Shown here in pieces: positions 56,830-64,000 of a stretch of DNA of 64,000 nt. The position numbers were made by a program, and so were the translations under genes. The notes under the pieces were generated by a model, which was not told the origin of the DNA, ran no database searches, and was given only the letters and a program-made list of their open reading frames with translations. Within the stretch, counting starts at the first letter, position 1, and each line of letters starts with the position of its first letter. This DNA is from Halomonas salinarum. Its GTDB lineage: Bacteria > Pseudomonadota > Gammaproteobacteria > Pseudomonadales > Halomonadaceae. The stretch lies in contig NZ_WWNB01000003.1 of assembly GCF_012062845.1 (NCBI RefSeq), positions 62,001 through 126,000 on the forward strand. The letters run 5' to 3'.

Positions 56830-57760
56830 CACCTCATGCCCGCTCTACAACCTGGGCTCCATCAACATCGATCACGTCTATCGTGTTCCCCACCTGGTTC
56901 GGCCCGGCGAGACCCTCGCCAGTACCGGCTACCGGCAAGTGCTCGGCGGCAAGGGCGCCAATCAGTCAATCGCCATGGCTCGAGCAGGTGGACGAGTCGA
57001 ACACTGGGGTCGCCTTGGACGTACTGACGACTGGGCACTGGACCAACTGCGCGAAGCCGGTGTTGGTGTCGGCTCACTGGAACTGGTCGATGAACCCAGC
57101 GGCCATGCATTGATCCAGGTCGACGATCAGGCCGAGAACGCCATCATCCTCTACCCTGGCGCCAATCATGGCTTTGGCGATGCCGATGTCGATGCTCGAA
57201 TCGACAACGCCGACGCTGCTGGGTGGCTCCTGTTGCAGAACGAGACAAACGGCCTCTACCGGGCCATGCAGCGCGCCGAAGCGCGTGGACTCTCGATCGC
57301 TTTCAATCCGGCGCCCATGCATGCAGCCGTCAGCGATCTACCGCTTTCTACCTGTCAGTTGCTGTTCGTCAACCGAGGCGAAGCCGCGACCCTGATCGAC
57401 CTGCCTGAAGACAGCAGCGCCGATGAGCTACTCGTAGCACTCAGCAGTCGCCTGCCCGGCGTGGAACTGGTGATGACTCTGGGGAGCGACGGTGTCAGCT
57501 ATCAGCACGGTGATACCCGGCTCGACCTACCGGCTTACCGCGTCGAGGCCAAGGATACGACCGCGGCCGGCGATACCTTTATCGGCCATTTCATGGCCGC
57601 GCGATTGTCGGGACGTGATATCGAGACCTGTCTGCGCCGAGCCAGCGCCGCTTCAGCATTGTGCGTGCAGCGCGAAGGTGCGGCACCCAGTATTCCCGAT
57701 GCCGCCTCTGTCGACGTTGCACTCGCCGAATGGCCGGCGCTGGCAGTCACGCAGAACTGA
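56822..57760 (+). CDS. PfkB-family ribokinase
   Basis: A 312-residue sugar kinase. The two PfkB signatures are present: GGKGANQSIAMARAGGRVEH and DTTAAGDTFIGHFMAARLSG, the latter with the catalytic Asp in the AAGD motif. The order (dehydrogenase, kinase, nucleoside hydrolase) suggests phosphorylation of ribose released from nucleosides to ribose-5-phosphate, but other pentoses cannot be excluded. The ATG lies inside the preceding gene. Confidence 0.85.
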   Translation: MPDTSCPLYNLGSINIDHVYRVPHLVRPGETLASTGYRQVLGGKGANQSIAMARAGGRVEHWGRLGRTDDWALDQLREAGVGVGSLELVDEPSGHALIQVDDQAENAIILYPGANHGFGDADVDARIDNADAAGWLLLQNETNGLYRAMQRAEARGLSIAFNPAPMHAAVSDLPLSTCQLLFVNRGEAATLIDLPEDSSADELLVALSSRLPGVELVMTLGSDGVSYQHGDTRLDLPAYRVEAKDTTAAGDTFIGHFMAARLSGRDIETCLRRASAASALCVQREGAAPSIPDAASVDVALAEWPALAVTQN

Positions 57761-57855
57761 GCCTCTAGTGCTCGAACGATGGGCAGAGCCTCATCTCACA
57801 CAACAGTCTCTTCACTGATGCGCAGGCAAGCGCCTGCGTTGAAAAAGGAAGCCCC

Positions 57856-58797
57856 ATGAGCCAACCGATCATCTTCGATACCGACCCGGGTGTGGACGAC
57901 GCTCAGGCCATTGCCATCGCCCTTGCTCATCCCGAGATCGAATTACTCGGCCTGACGACCACCTACGGCAACGTCAACATCGACACTGCGACCCATAATG
58001 CCCTGCTACTTGCCGAACTGGCGGGGCAGCGTATCCCGGTCGCTCAAGGTGCGGCAGCACCGCTGGTCAAGCCCAAACACCCGGCACCGGCCCATATCCA
58101 TGGTGCCAACGGCCTGGGTAACATCGAACTGCCCGATATAAAAAGCGCCGCCCTCTCGGTCAGCGCTCCTCAGTTCATCGTCGATACCGTCAACGCCCGC
58201 CCCGGCGAGGTCACACTCGTGGCCGTAGGGCCGCTTGGCAATCTGGCAGCCGCGCTGCAACTTGATCCCGAGCTCACAGAGAAGGTCAAGCAGGTCATCG
58301 TGATGGGCGGGTCGATCAAGGAAGGCGGCAACGTTACCCCGGTGGCTGAGGCCAACATCTTCAATGATCCGCATGCCGCCGCCCGGGTACTGACCGCTGA
58401 CTGGCCGCTGACACTGGTGGGGCTGGATGCGACTCACCGCTGCGTACTGGCACCCAAGGATATGGACGTTATTGCCGCAGGCCAGGGTAAGCTGGGGGAG
58501 GTATTAGCCGATAGCTACGCCTTCTATCGAGCCTTCTATCAGCAGGCGCTGGGTATCGATGGCTGCTGCCCCCACGACAGTTGTGCACTGGCCTATCTGC
58601 TTCAACCCGAGCTATTCACAACCGCCAAGGGCCATCTCAACGTCGTTACCGAGGGCACTGCAGAAGGCCAGACAGTCTTCGCTCCCGAGGGCCGTGAGTT
58701 TCTGGCACCTCGTTGGTCCCAGACCCCGCTGGTCAATGTCTGTCTAAGTGCCGATGGCCCTGGCGTCATCGATTGGATCGTCGACACGCTGAAATAA
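57856..58797 (+). CDS. Inosine-uridine type nucleoside hydrolase
   Basis: A 313-residue hydrolase that splits ribonucleosides into base and ribose. The Ca2+-binding start is IIFDTDPGVDDAQAIAIALA; NPHAAARV-like segment INDPHAAARVLTADWPLTLV and catalytic His in PHDSCALAYLLQPELF follow. Which base it prefers is not readable. It lies 95 bases after the kinase gene, with a short hairpin (57821-57838) between them, so the two are probably in one unit. Confidence 0.9.
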   Translation: MSQPIIFDTDPGVDDAQAIAIALAHPEIELLGLTTTYGNVNIDTATHNALLLAELAGQRIPVAQGAAAPLVKPKHPAPAHIHGANGLGNIELPDIKSAALSVSAPQFIVDTVNARPGEVTLVAVGPLGNLAAALQLDPELTEKVKQVIVMGGSIKEGGNVTPVAEANIFNDPHAAARVLTADWPLTLVGLDATHRCVLAPKDMDVIAAGQGKLGEVLADSYAFYRAFYQQALGIDGCCPHDSCALAYLLQPELFTTAKGHLNVVTEGTAEGQTVFAPEGREFLAPRWSQTPLVNVCLSADGPGVIDWIVDTLK

Positions 58798-58833
58798 GCG
58801 TCAGTTCGACGGAGCTTGCAAGCCCTTCACAAC

Positions 58834-59106
58834 TTATCCTGTGGCGAAGGCGTCGTGATTCTCCCATGCGACGCTTTCCACCTCGACATGGCTGACCTGT
58901 GCATTGGCAGGCCCCTGCCAAAGCCATTGGGTCACCGCATCGACAGCGGCAGCCTCACCGCACAGCAATACCTCGACACGCCCGTCTGAGAGGTTCCGGG
59001 CGTGCCCGGTGACTCCCGCCGTTAACGCCTGTTTCTGAGTCGCTTGACGGTACCCAACGCCCTGAACGTTGCCAGTAACCAGCGCCTTCACGCAGCATTT
59101 GCTCAT
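58834..59106 (-). CDS. Acylphosphatase
   Basis: A 90-residue acylphosphatase. The catalytic Arg sits in GNVQGVGYRQATQKQALTAG and the Asn in HARNLSDGRVEVLLCG. It hydrolyses acyl-phosphates such as carbamoyl phosphate. AGGAGG precedes the ATG. It converges with the nucleoside hydrolase and stands alone. Confidence 0.93.
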   Translation of the reverse strand: MSKCCVKALVTGNVQGVGYRQATQKQALTAGVTGHARNLSDGRVEVLLCGEAAAVDAVTQWLWQGPANAQVSHVEVESVAWENHDAFATG

Positions 59107-59169
59107 GTGCTTCCTCCTTGTACGCCCGACTGGTCAGGACATCACCCCATACCACAGGGGGCAACGCCC

Positions 59170-60075
59170 TCAGTCGGTCATCAATTCATGCTTGACCAAC
59201 ACGGCTGAATTGCGCGGCACGATCGATTTGCCACGGGCCAACAAGTGGCACTTGGTAAAGGCAGCGCCGAACAGCAAGATCAGCGACGAGTAGTAGACCC
59301 AGAGCAGAATCAGCACCACCGACCCGGCTGCGCCGTAGGTCGAGGCCGTCGCCGTATAGGTCAGATAAATGGCGATACCCGAACGGCCGAGCGAGAATAG
59401 CACTGCCGTCACGCAAGCCCCGACAAGGACATCTTTCCATCGCAGCACGACGTCTGGCAACACCTTGAAAATAGTGGCGAATAATAAGGCAATCATGGCC
59501 AGAGAAATCAAAAACTCCAGCCCGCCAATCATGAAGCCGATCCCAGGCCAAAGATCATTGGCGGCGTTCAACACGGCGCGCACGATCACTCCAAGTACCA
59601 GTGATACCAGCAAGAGAAAGCCGATAGACAACACCACTGCCAGCGACAAAACCCGGCTCTTGATGAATTTCAACATGCTGTTGGAGCTAGGATGGGGAAC
59701 GACTCCCCAGATGGTATTCAGCGAAAACTGCATCTGCGCGAATACCGTGGTGGCACCTATCAACAAAGCACCAAACCCGAGCACACTCGGTAATAGGCCA
59801 GATTCCTGCACCCGCGACTGTGCCACAGCATTCTGGATCGCCTCCGCGGCCCCAAGACCCATGGTGCCCTGTAACTGAGCGACTATTTGCCCCTGTGCCG
59901 CTTCCTCGCCAAGCACCAGGCCAATCACCATAACGGCAATAATGATGGTCGGTGCCAAAGAGAAAAGTGTGTAGAACGCCAGTGAACCGGCATAGCTGAA
60001 TGCATTGCGCTCAAGCCACAGCGTGAATGCATGGCGGATGACTGCCCACCAGAAAAGAATCCTTGTTCGTATCAT
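59170..60075 (-). CDS. YihY/virulence factor BrkB family inner-membrane protein
   Basis: I start at ATG 60075 (301 residues) after GGGAG. It has six membrane helices, among them YAGSLAFYTLFSLAPTIIIA and YGAAGSVVLILLWVYYSSLI, and the family signature. Its cellular role is not established; older annotation as ribonuclease BN is wrong. It is a single gene between acylphosphatase and the divergent NadM-Nudix gene. Confidence 0.9.
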   Translation of the reverse strand: MIRTRILFWWAVIRHAFTLWLERNAFSYAGSLAFYTLFSLAPTIIIAVMVIGLVLGEEAAQGQIVAQLQGTMGLGAAEAIQNAVAQSRVQESGLLPSVLGFGALLIGATTVFAQMQFSLNTIWGVVPHPSSNSMLKFIKSRVLSLAVVLSIGFLLLVSLVLGVIVRAVLNAANDLWPGIGFMIGGLEFLISLAMIALLFATIFKVLPDVVLRWKDVLVGACVTAVLFSLGRSGIAIYLTYTATASTYGAAGSVVLILLWVYYSSLILLFGAAFTKCHLLARGKSIVPRNSAVLVKHELMTD

Positions 60076-60220
60076 GCAAGCTCCCTGCAACAGCGTCGTC
60101 GAATACATCCAGCATACCTGAGCTCATGGGGCTCTGCCTCGTCAGCCAGATTGCAGGTGAGGTGGCAAGCGTCGATAATGCGCCTCTTAGCGCAACTCGG
60201 TCATCAGCCACGGAGCCCGC

Positions 60221-61315
60221 ATGGCGCAAACGCAGCTAACCTCGGATTGCCACAAGGATTTTGACTGTCTGGTCTTTATTGGTCGTTTCCAGCCCCCGCA
60301 TCTTGGTCACAGAGCGATCATCCACGAAGCCCTGAAACGTGCTCATCAGGTCATCGTGTTGGTCGGATCCGCTTGGCAGGCCCGTTCGCTACGCAACCCC
60401 TGGCGCTTTGAAGAGCGCTCAGAGATGCTACGAAGCTGTTTCGATGAGAACGACAATGCCCGCCTTGAAATCGAGCCCTTGCTTGATGCGCTCTACAATG
60501 ACGACGTCTGGGTTCGTGACGTACAGCGCAAGGTGCGAGATATCGCGTCACCGAGTCAGGGACGCCTACCCCGCATTGGGCTGATCGGCGCTAGTCGTGG
60601 TCAATCAAGTTACTACCTAACGCTCTTCCCACAGTGGGAATCCGTTAGTGTGCCTATCGTTGAGGGCATCTCGGCCAGTGGTATTCGCGAACGACTTTTC
60701 CGCTCACCGGCTGCCGCCAGCGATTATACCTCTACAGGGGCTGCCCATGATCTTCCCCCTGGGGTACTGGATACCTTGGAGGCTTTTACCCGAAGCCAGC
60801 ACTATCAGCATCTGCTCGAGGAACAGCAACTGCTGCAGCAATATCGCCAAGCCTGGGCCGATGCGCCCTACCCGCCCATTTTCGTGACCGTCAATGCTGT
60901 GGTCGTGCAATCAGGGCATGTGTTGATGGTCAAACGCAGTGCGGCACCAGGCAAGGGCTTGCTTGCACTCCCCGGCGGATTCATCAATCCGCATGAGCGA
61001 TTGCTCGATGCTTGCCTGAGGGAGTTACGCGAACGCGTGCGCCTAAAGGTACCAGCACCGGTGCTAAGAGGCTCGCTGCGTGGCCAGCGCCTCTTCGACG
61101 AGCCACATAGAAGCTGGCGCGGGCGCACTCTGGCTGAGGCTTTCTATTTCGCCCTACGTCCAGAACAACAACTTCCCCAACTCAAACCTGCTAAGGGAGG
61201 TGATCGGGCTCGCTGGGTGGCACTCGCCGACCTCGAACCAGAGGCGTTGTTCGAGGATCACTTTTTCATCATACAGACGTTCTTGGGCCTTCCCGCCAGC
61301 TTTGGGTCGCCATAG
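60221..61315 (+). CDS. nadM: Bifunctional NMN adenylyltransferase / Nudix protein
   Basis: A 364-residue fusion. Residues 15-185 are the NadM half with the nucleotide-binding GRFQPPHLGH (21-30) and ISASGIRERL (150-159), which makes NAD from NMN and ATP. Residues 215-364 are the Nudix half, the ADP-ribose pyrophosphatase domain in homologous fusions. The Nudix box starts correctly (G253, E259, R267, E268, E271), but the next conserved Glu is Arg272 and the Gly is Arg274. Hydrolase activity may be weakened. Single gene, GGAG before ATG. Confidence 0.88.
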   Translation: MAQTQLTSDCHKDFDCLVFIGRFQPPHLGHRAIIHEALKRAHQVIVLVGSAWQARSLRNPWRFEERSEMLRSCFDENDNARLEIEPLLDALYNDDVWVRDVQRKVRDIASPSQGRLPRIGLIGASRGQSSYYLTLFPQWESVSVPIVEGISASGIRERLFRSPAAASDYTSTGAAHDLPPGVLDTLEAFTRSQHYQHLLEEQQLLQQYRQAWADAPYPPIFVTVNAVVVQSGHVLMVKRSAAPGKGLLALPGGFINPHERLLDACLRELRERVRLKVPAPVLRGSLRGQRLFDEPHRSWRGRTLAEAFYFALRPEQQLPQLKPAKGGDRARWVALADLEPEALFEDHFFIIQTFLGLPASFGSP

Positions 61316-62233
61316 TTAGGCTTCTAGGAAATCGCGCGGCAGCTTCATCATCTGACGCCACAGTTTCTCGACCCCCGGCTTGTGAACCAGCGAACAACGA
61401 TAGAGGCGGATCTCCAAGGGCACGTCCCAGTCTTCGGCCGCGGCGCGGACGAGTCGCCCACTAGACAACTCCTCGCGAATGCAGAAATCTGGAATCCACG
61501 CCATGCCGACGCCCTGCATCACCATCCCTTTGAGGCCTTCGGCCATGGCCGTTTCATAGACGGTGCGTAGTCGAAGGCGTAATGGATCATTCTTGAGCAG
61601 CATTCGCACGCTTCGACCCAGAAAGGCACCTTGAGTGTATGACAGGAAGGGGATCTGCCCTTCTCCTGCCAGTGGGAAGCGCGGCTTACCGCTGGCATCC
61701 GGGAGACAAACCGGAATCATCTTGACCTGACCGACAGAGAAGGAAGGAAAGACTTCTGCATCGAGCTGCATGCTGGCATAGGGATCATAGTAGCCAAGCA
61801 TCAGGTCACAATTGCCCTCACGCAGCACATGAATGGCCTCGCCAACATTCATGGCCACCAGACGCGTCGGTAGCTCTCCCAAGCCCTGCTGAAGCCTTGA
61901 TATCCATTGCGGGTAGAAGGCTAAGGCCAAGGAGTGTGCTGCGACAATGTCCAGGGCCTCAGTATCCATTGCCACACCGCGCAAGTGGCCCAAACACTCA
62001 TTTAACTGCTCGACCAGGTTTCGTGCGGTGATCAGGAACAGCTGGCCCTCTGGTGTCAGCCCAACAGGGGTGGTGGAACGATCCACCAGGGTTACGCCCA
62101 CCGCCTGCTCAAGCGAACGTATGCGGCGACTAAAAGCCGGCTGAGTCACATGACGCTGGCGCGCCGAGGCGGAAAAACTGCAGGTATTGGACAGGGCGAC
62201 GAAGTCTTCCAGCCACTTGGTTTCGAGATTCAC
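61316..62233 (-). CDS. LysR-family regulator, HypT-like
   Basis: A 305-residue LysR protein with a GTG start at 62233 (GGAG upstream). Its opening NLETKWLEDFVALSNTCSFS, the helix VTQPAFSRRIRSLEQAVGVT, the HSLALAF segment and the end GVGMAWIPDFCI resemble HypT (YjiE), the hypochlorite sensor of E. coli, whose redox-active methionines mediate the response. There is no obvious target beside it; cardiolipin synthase lies upstream on the same strand, separated by 153 bases. Confidence 0.85.
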   Translation of the reverse strand: MNLETKWLEDFVALSNTCSFSASARQRHVTQPAFSRRIRSLEQAVGVTLVDRSTTPVGLTPEGQLFLITARNLVEQLNECLGHLRGVAMDTEALDIVAAHSLALAFYPQWISRLQQGLGELPTRLVAMNVGEAIHVLREGNCDLMLGYYDPYASMQLDAEVFPSFSVGQVKMIPVCLPDASGKPRFPLAGEGQIPFLSYTQGAFLGRSVRMLLKNDPLRLRLRTVYETAMAEGLKGMVMQGVGMAWIPDFCIREELSSGRLVRAAAEDWDVPLEIRLYRCSLVHKPGVEKLWRQMMKLPRDFLEA

Positions 62234-62386
62234 CGCGACTCCGTTGGAATGTCATATAAAGGTGATAACCCGACCAAGCCGGGTTCACGAGGCTTGCCAC
62301 TCTAGCCGCTCCTCTGCTGATTTCCAATTGCAGGGTCGGCTTGCTGAAAATCGCTGTCCCATCAGAGCCATCGGGACAATAACCGG

Positions 62387-63805
62387 TCACTGGATAGGCG
62401 ACAGGAGGTAAGCCGCCCGTGATATCAGCTTACGCCATAGGGCGCGCTTCTGAAGCTCTTCGTACTCGACTCGGCGACAATTGGCAAAGTCGGCCTCCAG
62501 CATCGCTTCTACATCACTGGCAAAGCGCGAATCGGAAACGAAGGCCGTGATCTCGAAATTGAGCCTGAATGAGCGATTGTCGAGGTTGACAGTCCCCACA
62601 CTGGCGGCAGTGTCGTCGATCAATATGACCTTCTGGTGCAGGAATCCGGGCTGATAACGGTACACCTTGATGCCGGCACGCAGCATGTCCGGGAGGAACG
62701 CGAAAGCGGACAGAAATACCAATAGATGATCAGGTCGTTCAGGCATCATGATGCGCACATCAACACCGCGCATCGCTGCCAAACGTAACGCATCCAGAAC
62801 GCTGTGATCCGGCACGAAGTAGGGGCTGGTCACCCATAGACGCTGCTCGGCACTATGAATGGCGTGTTGCACCAATAGACTCGCCGTCTCCTGGTGGTCC
62901 GCTGGCCCCGAGGGTACGACCACGACATTTCGCCCGTTTTCACAAGCTCCCTGCGGCTTCCAGGCAAGACCCAAGACCTCGCCTGTGGCCCAGTGCCAGT
63001 CTTCCCAAAACGCTTCCTGCAGCCCCAGCACGCTCGGCCCTGTCAGCTTGAGGTGGGTATCACGCCAGTGCCCATGTCGCGGATCCTGGCCCAGATATTC
63101 GACACCGACATTGAAGCCACCGAGCCACCCTTCCCGGCCATCCACTACCAGTATCTTGCGATGGTTGCGGAAGTTGAGCTGGAAGCGGTGCCGCCACCCC
63201 CTTGATGAGTGAAAGGCACTGACGCCTACCCCGGCTTCACAAAGGTCCCGAAGATAGCCTTCCTTTAACTTGCGACTGCCGATTTCGTCATACAGGAAAT
63301 AGACGCGCACCCCGCGCTCGGCGGCTTGCATCAAATGTTGCTTGAGGCGAAGACCAAGGGCGTCGTGGCGCACGATGAAGAACTGGACGAGGACATAATC
63401 CTCGGCCGCATCGATACCCGCAAAAAGGCTCTCGAACGTCTCATCCCCATCGATCAGCAACTGGGTATTGTTGCCGCGTGTCATCGGCATCAATGCGAGC
63501 TGCTCGACGGCACGCAGGTCACCATGGCTACTACCGGCGAGAAAAGGATCGACCTGGGGGCGATAACGCGCGAGTACGCGGCGTAATACCGTATCTCGCT
63601 CGCCGCGAGCCGACACATAACCGTAGAAACGCGGTCGACCGAATATCCAGTAGGCCGGCAGCGCAAGATAAGGGAAGGTCACTAGAGAAATGATCCAGGC
63701 GATGGCCCCCTGAGAGGTTCGGCTGGACATGAGGGCCAGAACCGCCGACAGCAGGCCTGACACATGAATCAGAAAAATGGCCGTTGCTACCAGCCATGAG
63801 GTCAT
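62387..63805 (-). CDS. cls: Cardiolipin synthase
   Basis: A 472-residue inner-membrane enzyme of the bacterial ClsA type, joining two phosphatidylglycerol molecules. Two N-terminal helices lie before residue 60 (LVATAIFLIHVSGLLSAVLA, TFPYLALPAYWIFG), then two phospholipase-D HKD motifs: NHRKILVVDGREGWLGGFN and FLHQKVILIDDTAASVGTVN. AAGGA precedes the ATG. Cardiolipin content often rises with salt, which suits a halophile, but this is general knowledge, not seen here. Confidence 0.92.
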   Translation of the reverse strand: MTSWLVATAIFLIHVSGLLSAVLALMSSRTSQGAIAWIISLVTFPYLALPAYWIFGRPRFYGYVSARGERDTVLRRVLARYRPQVDPFLAGSSHGDLRAVEQLALMPMTRGNNTQLLIDGDETFESLFAGIDAAEDYVLVQFFIVRHDALGLRLKQHLMQAAERGVRVYFLYDEIGSRKLKEGYLRDLCEAGVGVSAFHSSRGWRHRFQLNFRNHRKILVVDGREGWLGGFNVGVEYLGQDPRHGHWRDTHLKLTGPSVLGLQEAFWEDWHWATGEVLGLAWKPQGACENGRNVVVVPSGPADHQETASLLVQHAIHSAEQRLWVTSPYFVPDHSVLDALRLAAMRGVDVRIMMPERPDHLLVFLSAFAFLPDMLRAGIKVYRYQPGFLHQKVILIDDTAASVGTVNLDNRSFRLNFEITAFVSDSRFASDVEAMLEADFANCRRVEYEELQKRALWRKLISRAAYLLSPIQ

Positions 63806-63892
63806 GGTCGCATCCTTCGACGATGAAAAGCGAAAGTGGTACCCCCGACAATGTCGAGAGCACCGGTTAGCACTAGCGAGAAATGACCAGGC

Positions 63893-64000
63893 TCACACCC
63901 GCTCGGCGATGATTTCCTTCCACTTGGCCGGCCCGCTCTGGTGAACCGACTCCCCCTGGCTATCGACCGCCACGGTGACGGGCATGTCTTCCACCTCGAA
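63893..64000 (-). CDS. Class I fumarate hydratase, C-terminal end (partial)
   Basis: The frame runs off the right edge and ends with TGA at 63893-63895. The 35 visible residues (FEVEDMPVTVAVDSQGESVH then QSGPAKWKEIIAERV) fit the last segment of the class I, iron-sulfur type fumarase, where E. coli FumA has a related IEVEDFPAFILVD. The call rests on this short end only. Confidence 0.6.
   Translation of the reverse strand, partial: FEVEDMPVTVAVDSQGESVHQSGPAKWKEIIAERV

Overview
The window is a chromosomal segment of a moderately halophilic gammaproteobacterium, most likely a member of the Halomonadaceae (Halomonas/Chromohalobacter type). The main evidence is a complete ectoine operon (ectABC). 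Further evidence is gene order shared with pseudomonads: aspS-yebC-ruvCAB-ybgC-tolQRAB-pal-cpoB, and mtnA / MTA deaminase-ubiG-mupP-yciK. Almost all of the DNA is ordinary chromosome. I see no rRNA, tRNA, CRISPR array, prophage or insertion sequence.

Layout. 1-120 is the end of nfuA, closed by a strong bidirectional terminator. 216-2782 is a divergent pair, a KfrA/TnpT-like coiled-coil DNA-binding protein and a tyrosine recombinase, around an AT-rich spacer with a dyad; it looks like an orphan relative of the TnpS/TnpT cointegrate-resolution module. 2917-3333 is sufE. 3538-4834 (minus) is zur-hisI-yidD. 4917-8333 (minus) is a three-gene cassette: a retropepsin-like lipoprotein, a membrane protein with an inactive transglutaminase domain and seven helices, and a RimK-like ATP-grasp ligase. 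8518-12710 (minus) is an RND efflux pump and its adaptor. 13144-14532 holds three small plus-strand genes.

14646-17102 (minus) is ectABC, led by a good sigma70-like promoter and two copies of an inverted repeat CATAAC-N5-GTTATG. Glutathione reductase (minus) and a beta-carbonic anhydrase (plus) follow divergently. 19733-27909 is a peptide ABC transporter (five genes), a HypT-like LysR regulator and a Xaa-Pro dipeptidase, all on the plus strand. Then come a YheT-family hydrolase and, on the minus strand, coiled-coil protein-tamA-tamB-msrA. sodB follows, facing galU and a diverged UDP-glucose dehydrogenase-like gene.

39645-44574 holds methylthioadenosine salvage (mtnA and the divergent MTA/SAH deaminase), ubiG, mupP and the convergent yciK. 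44601-55632 (minus) is the envelope/recombination/translation block: aspS, yebC, ruvCAB, ybgC, tolQRAB, pal, cpoB, plus an FmdB-like zinc ribbon upstream of aspS. 55888-58797 is a probable nucleoside-ribose salvage operon. The right end holds acylphosphatase, a YihY-family membrane protein, a NadM-Nudix fusion, a second HypT-like LysR regulator, cardiolipin synthase and the tail of a class I fumarase.

Several genes suit salt and oxidative stress: ectoine synthesis, gor, sodB, msrA and HypT-like regulators. The least understood parts are the recombinase/coiled-coil pair, the ATP-grasp/7TM/retropepsin cassette, the double operator before ectA, and two enzymes that lack expected catalytic residues (the UDP-glucose dehydrogenase-like protein and the Nudix half of NadM-Nudix).
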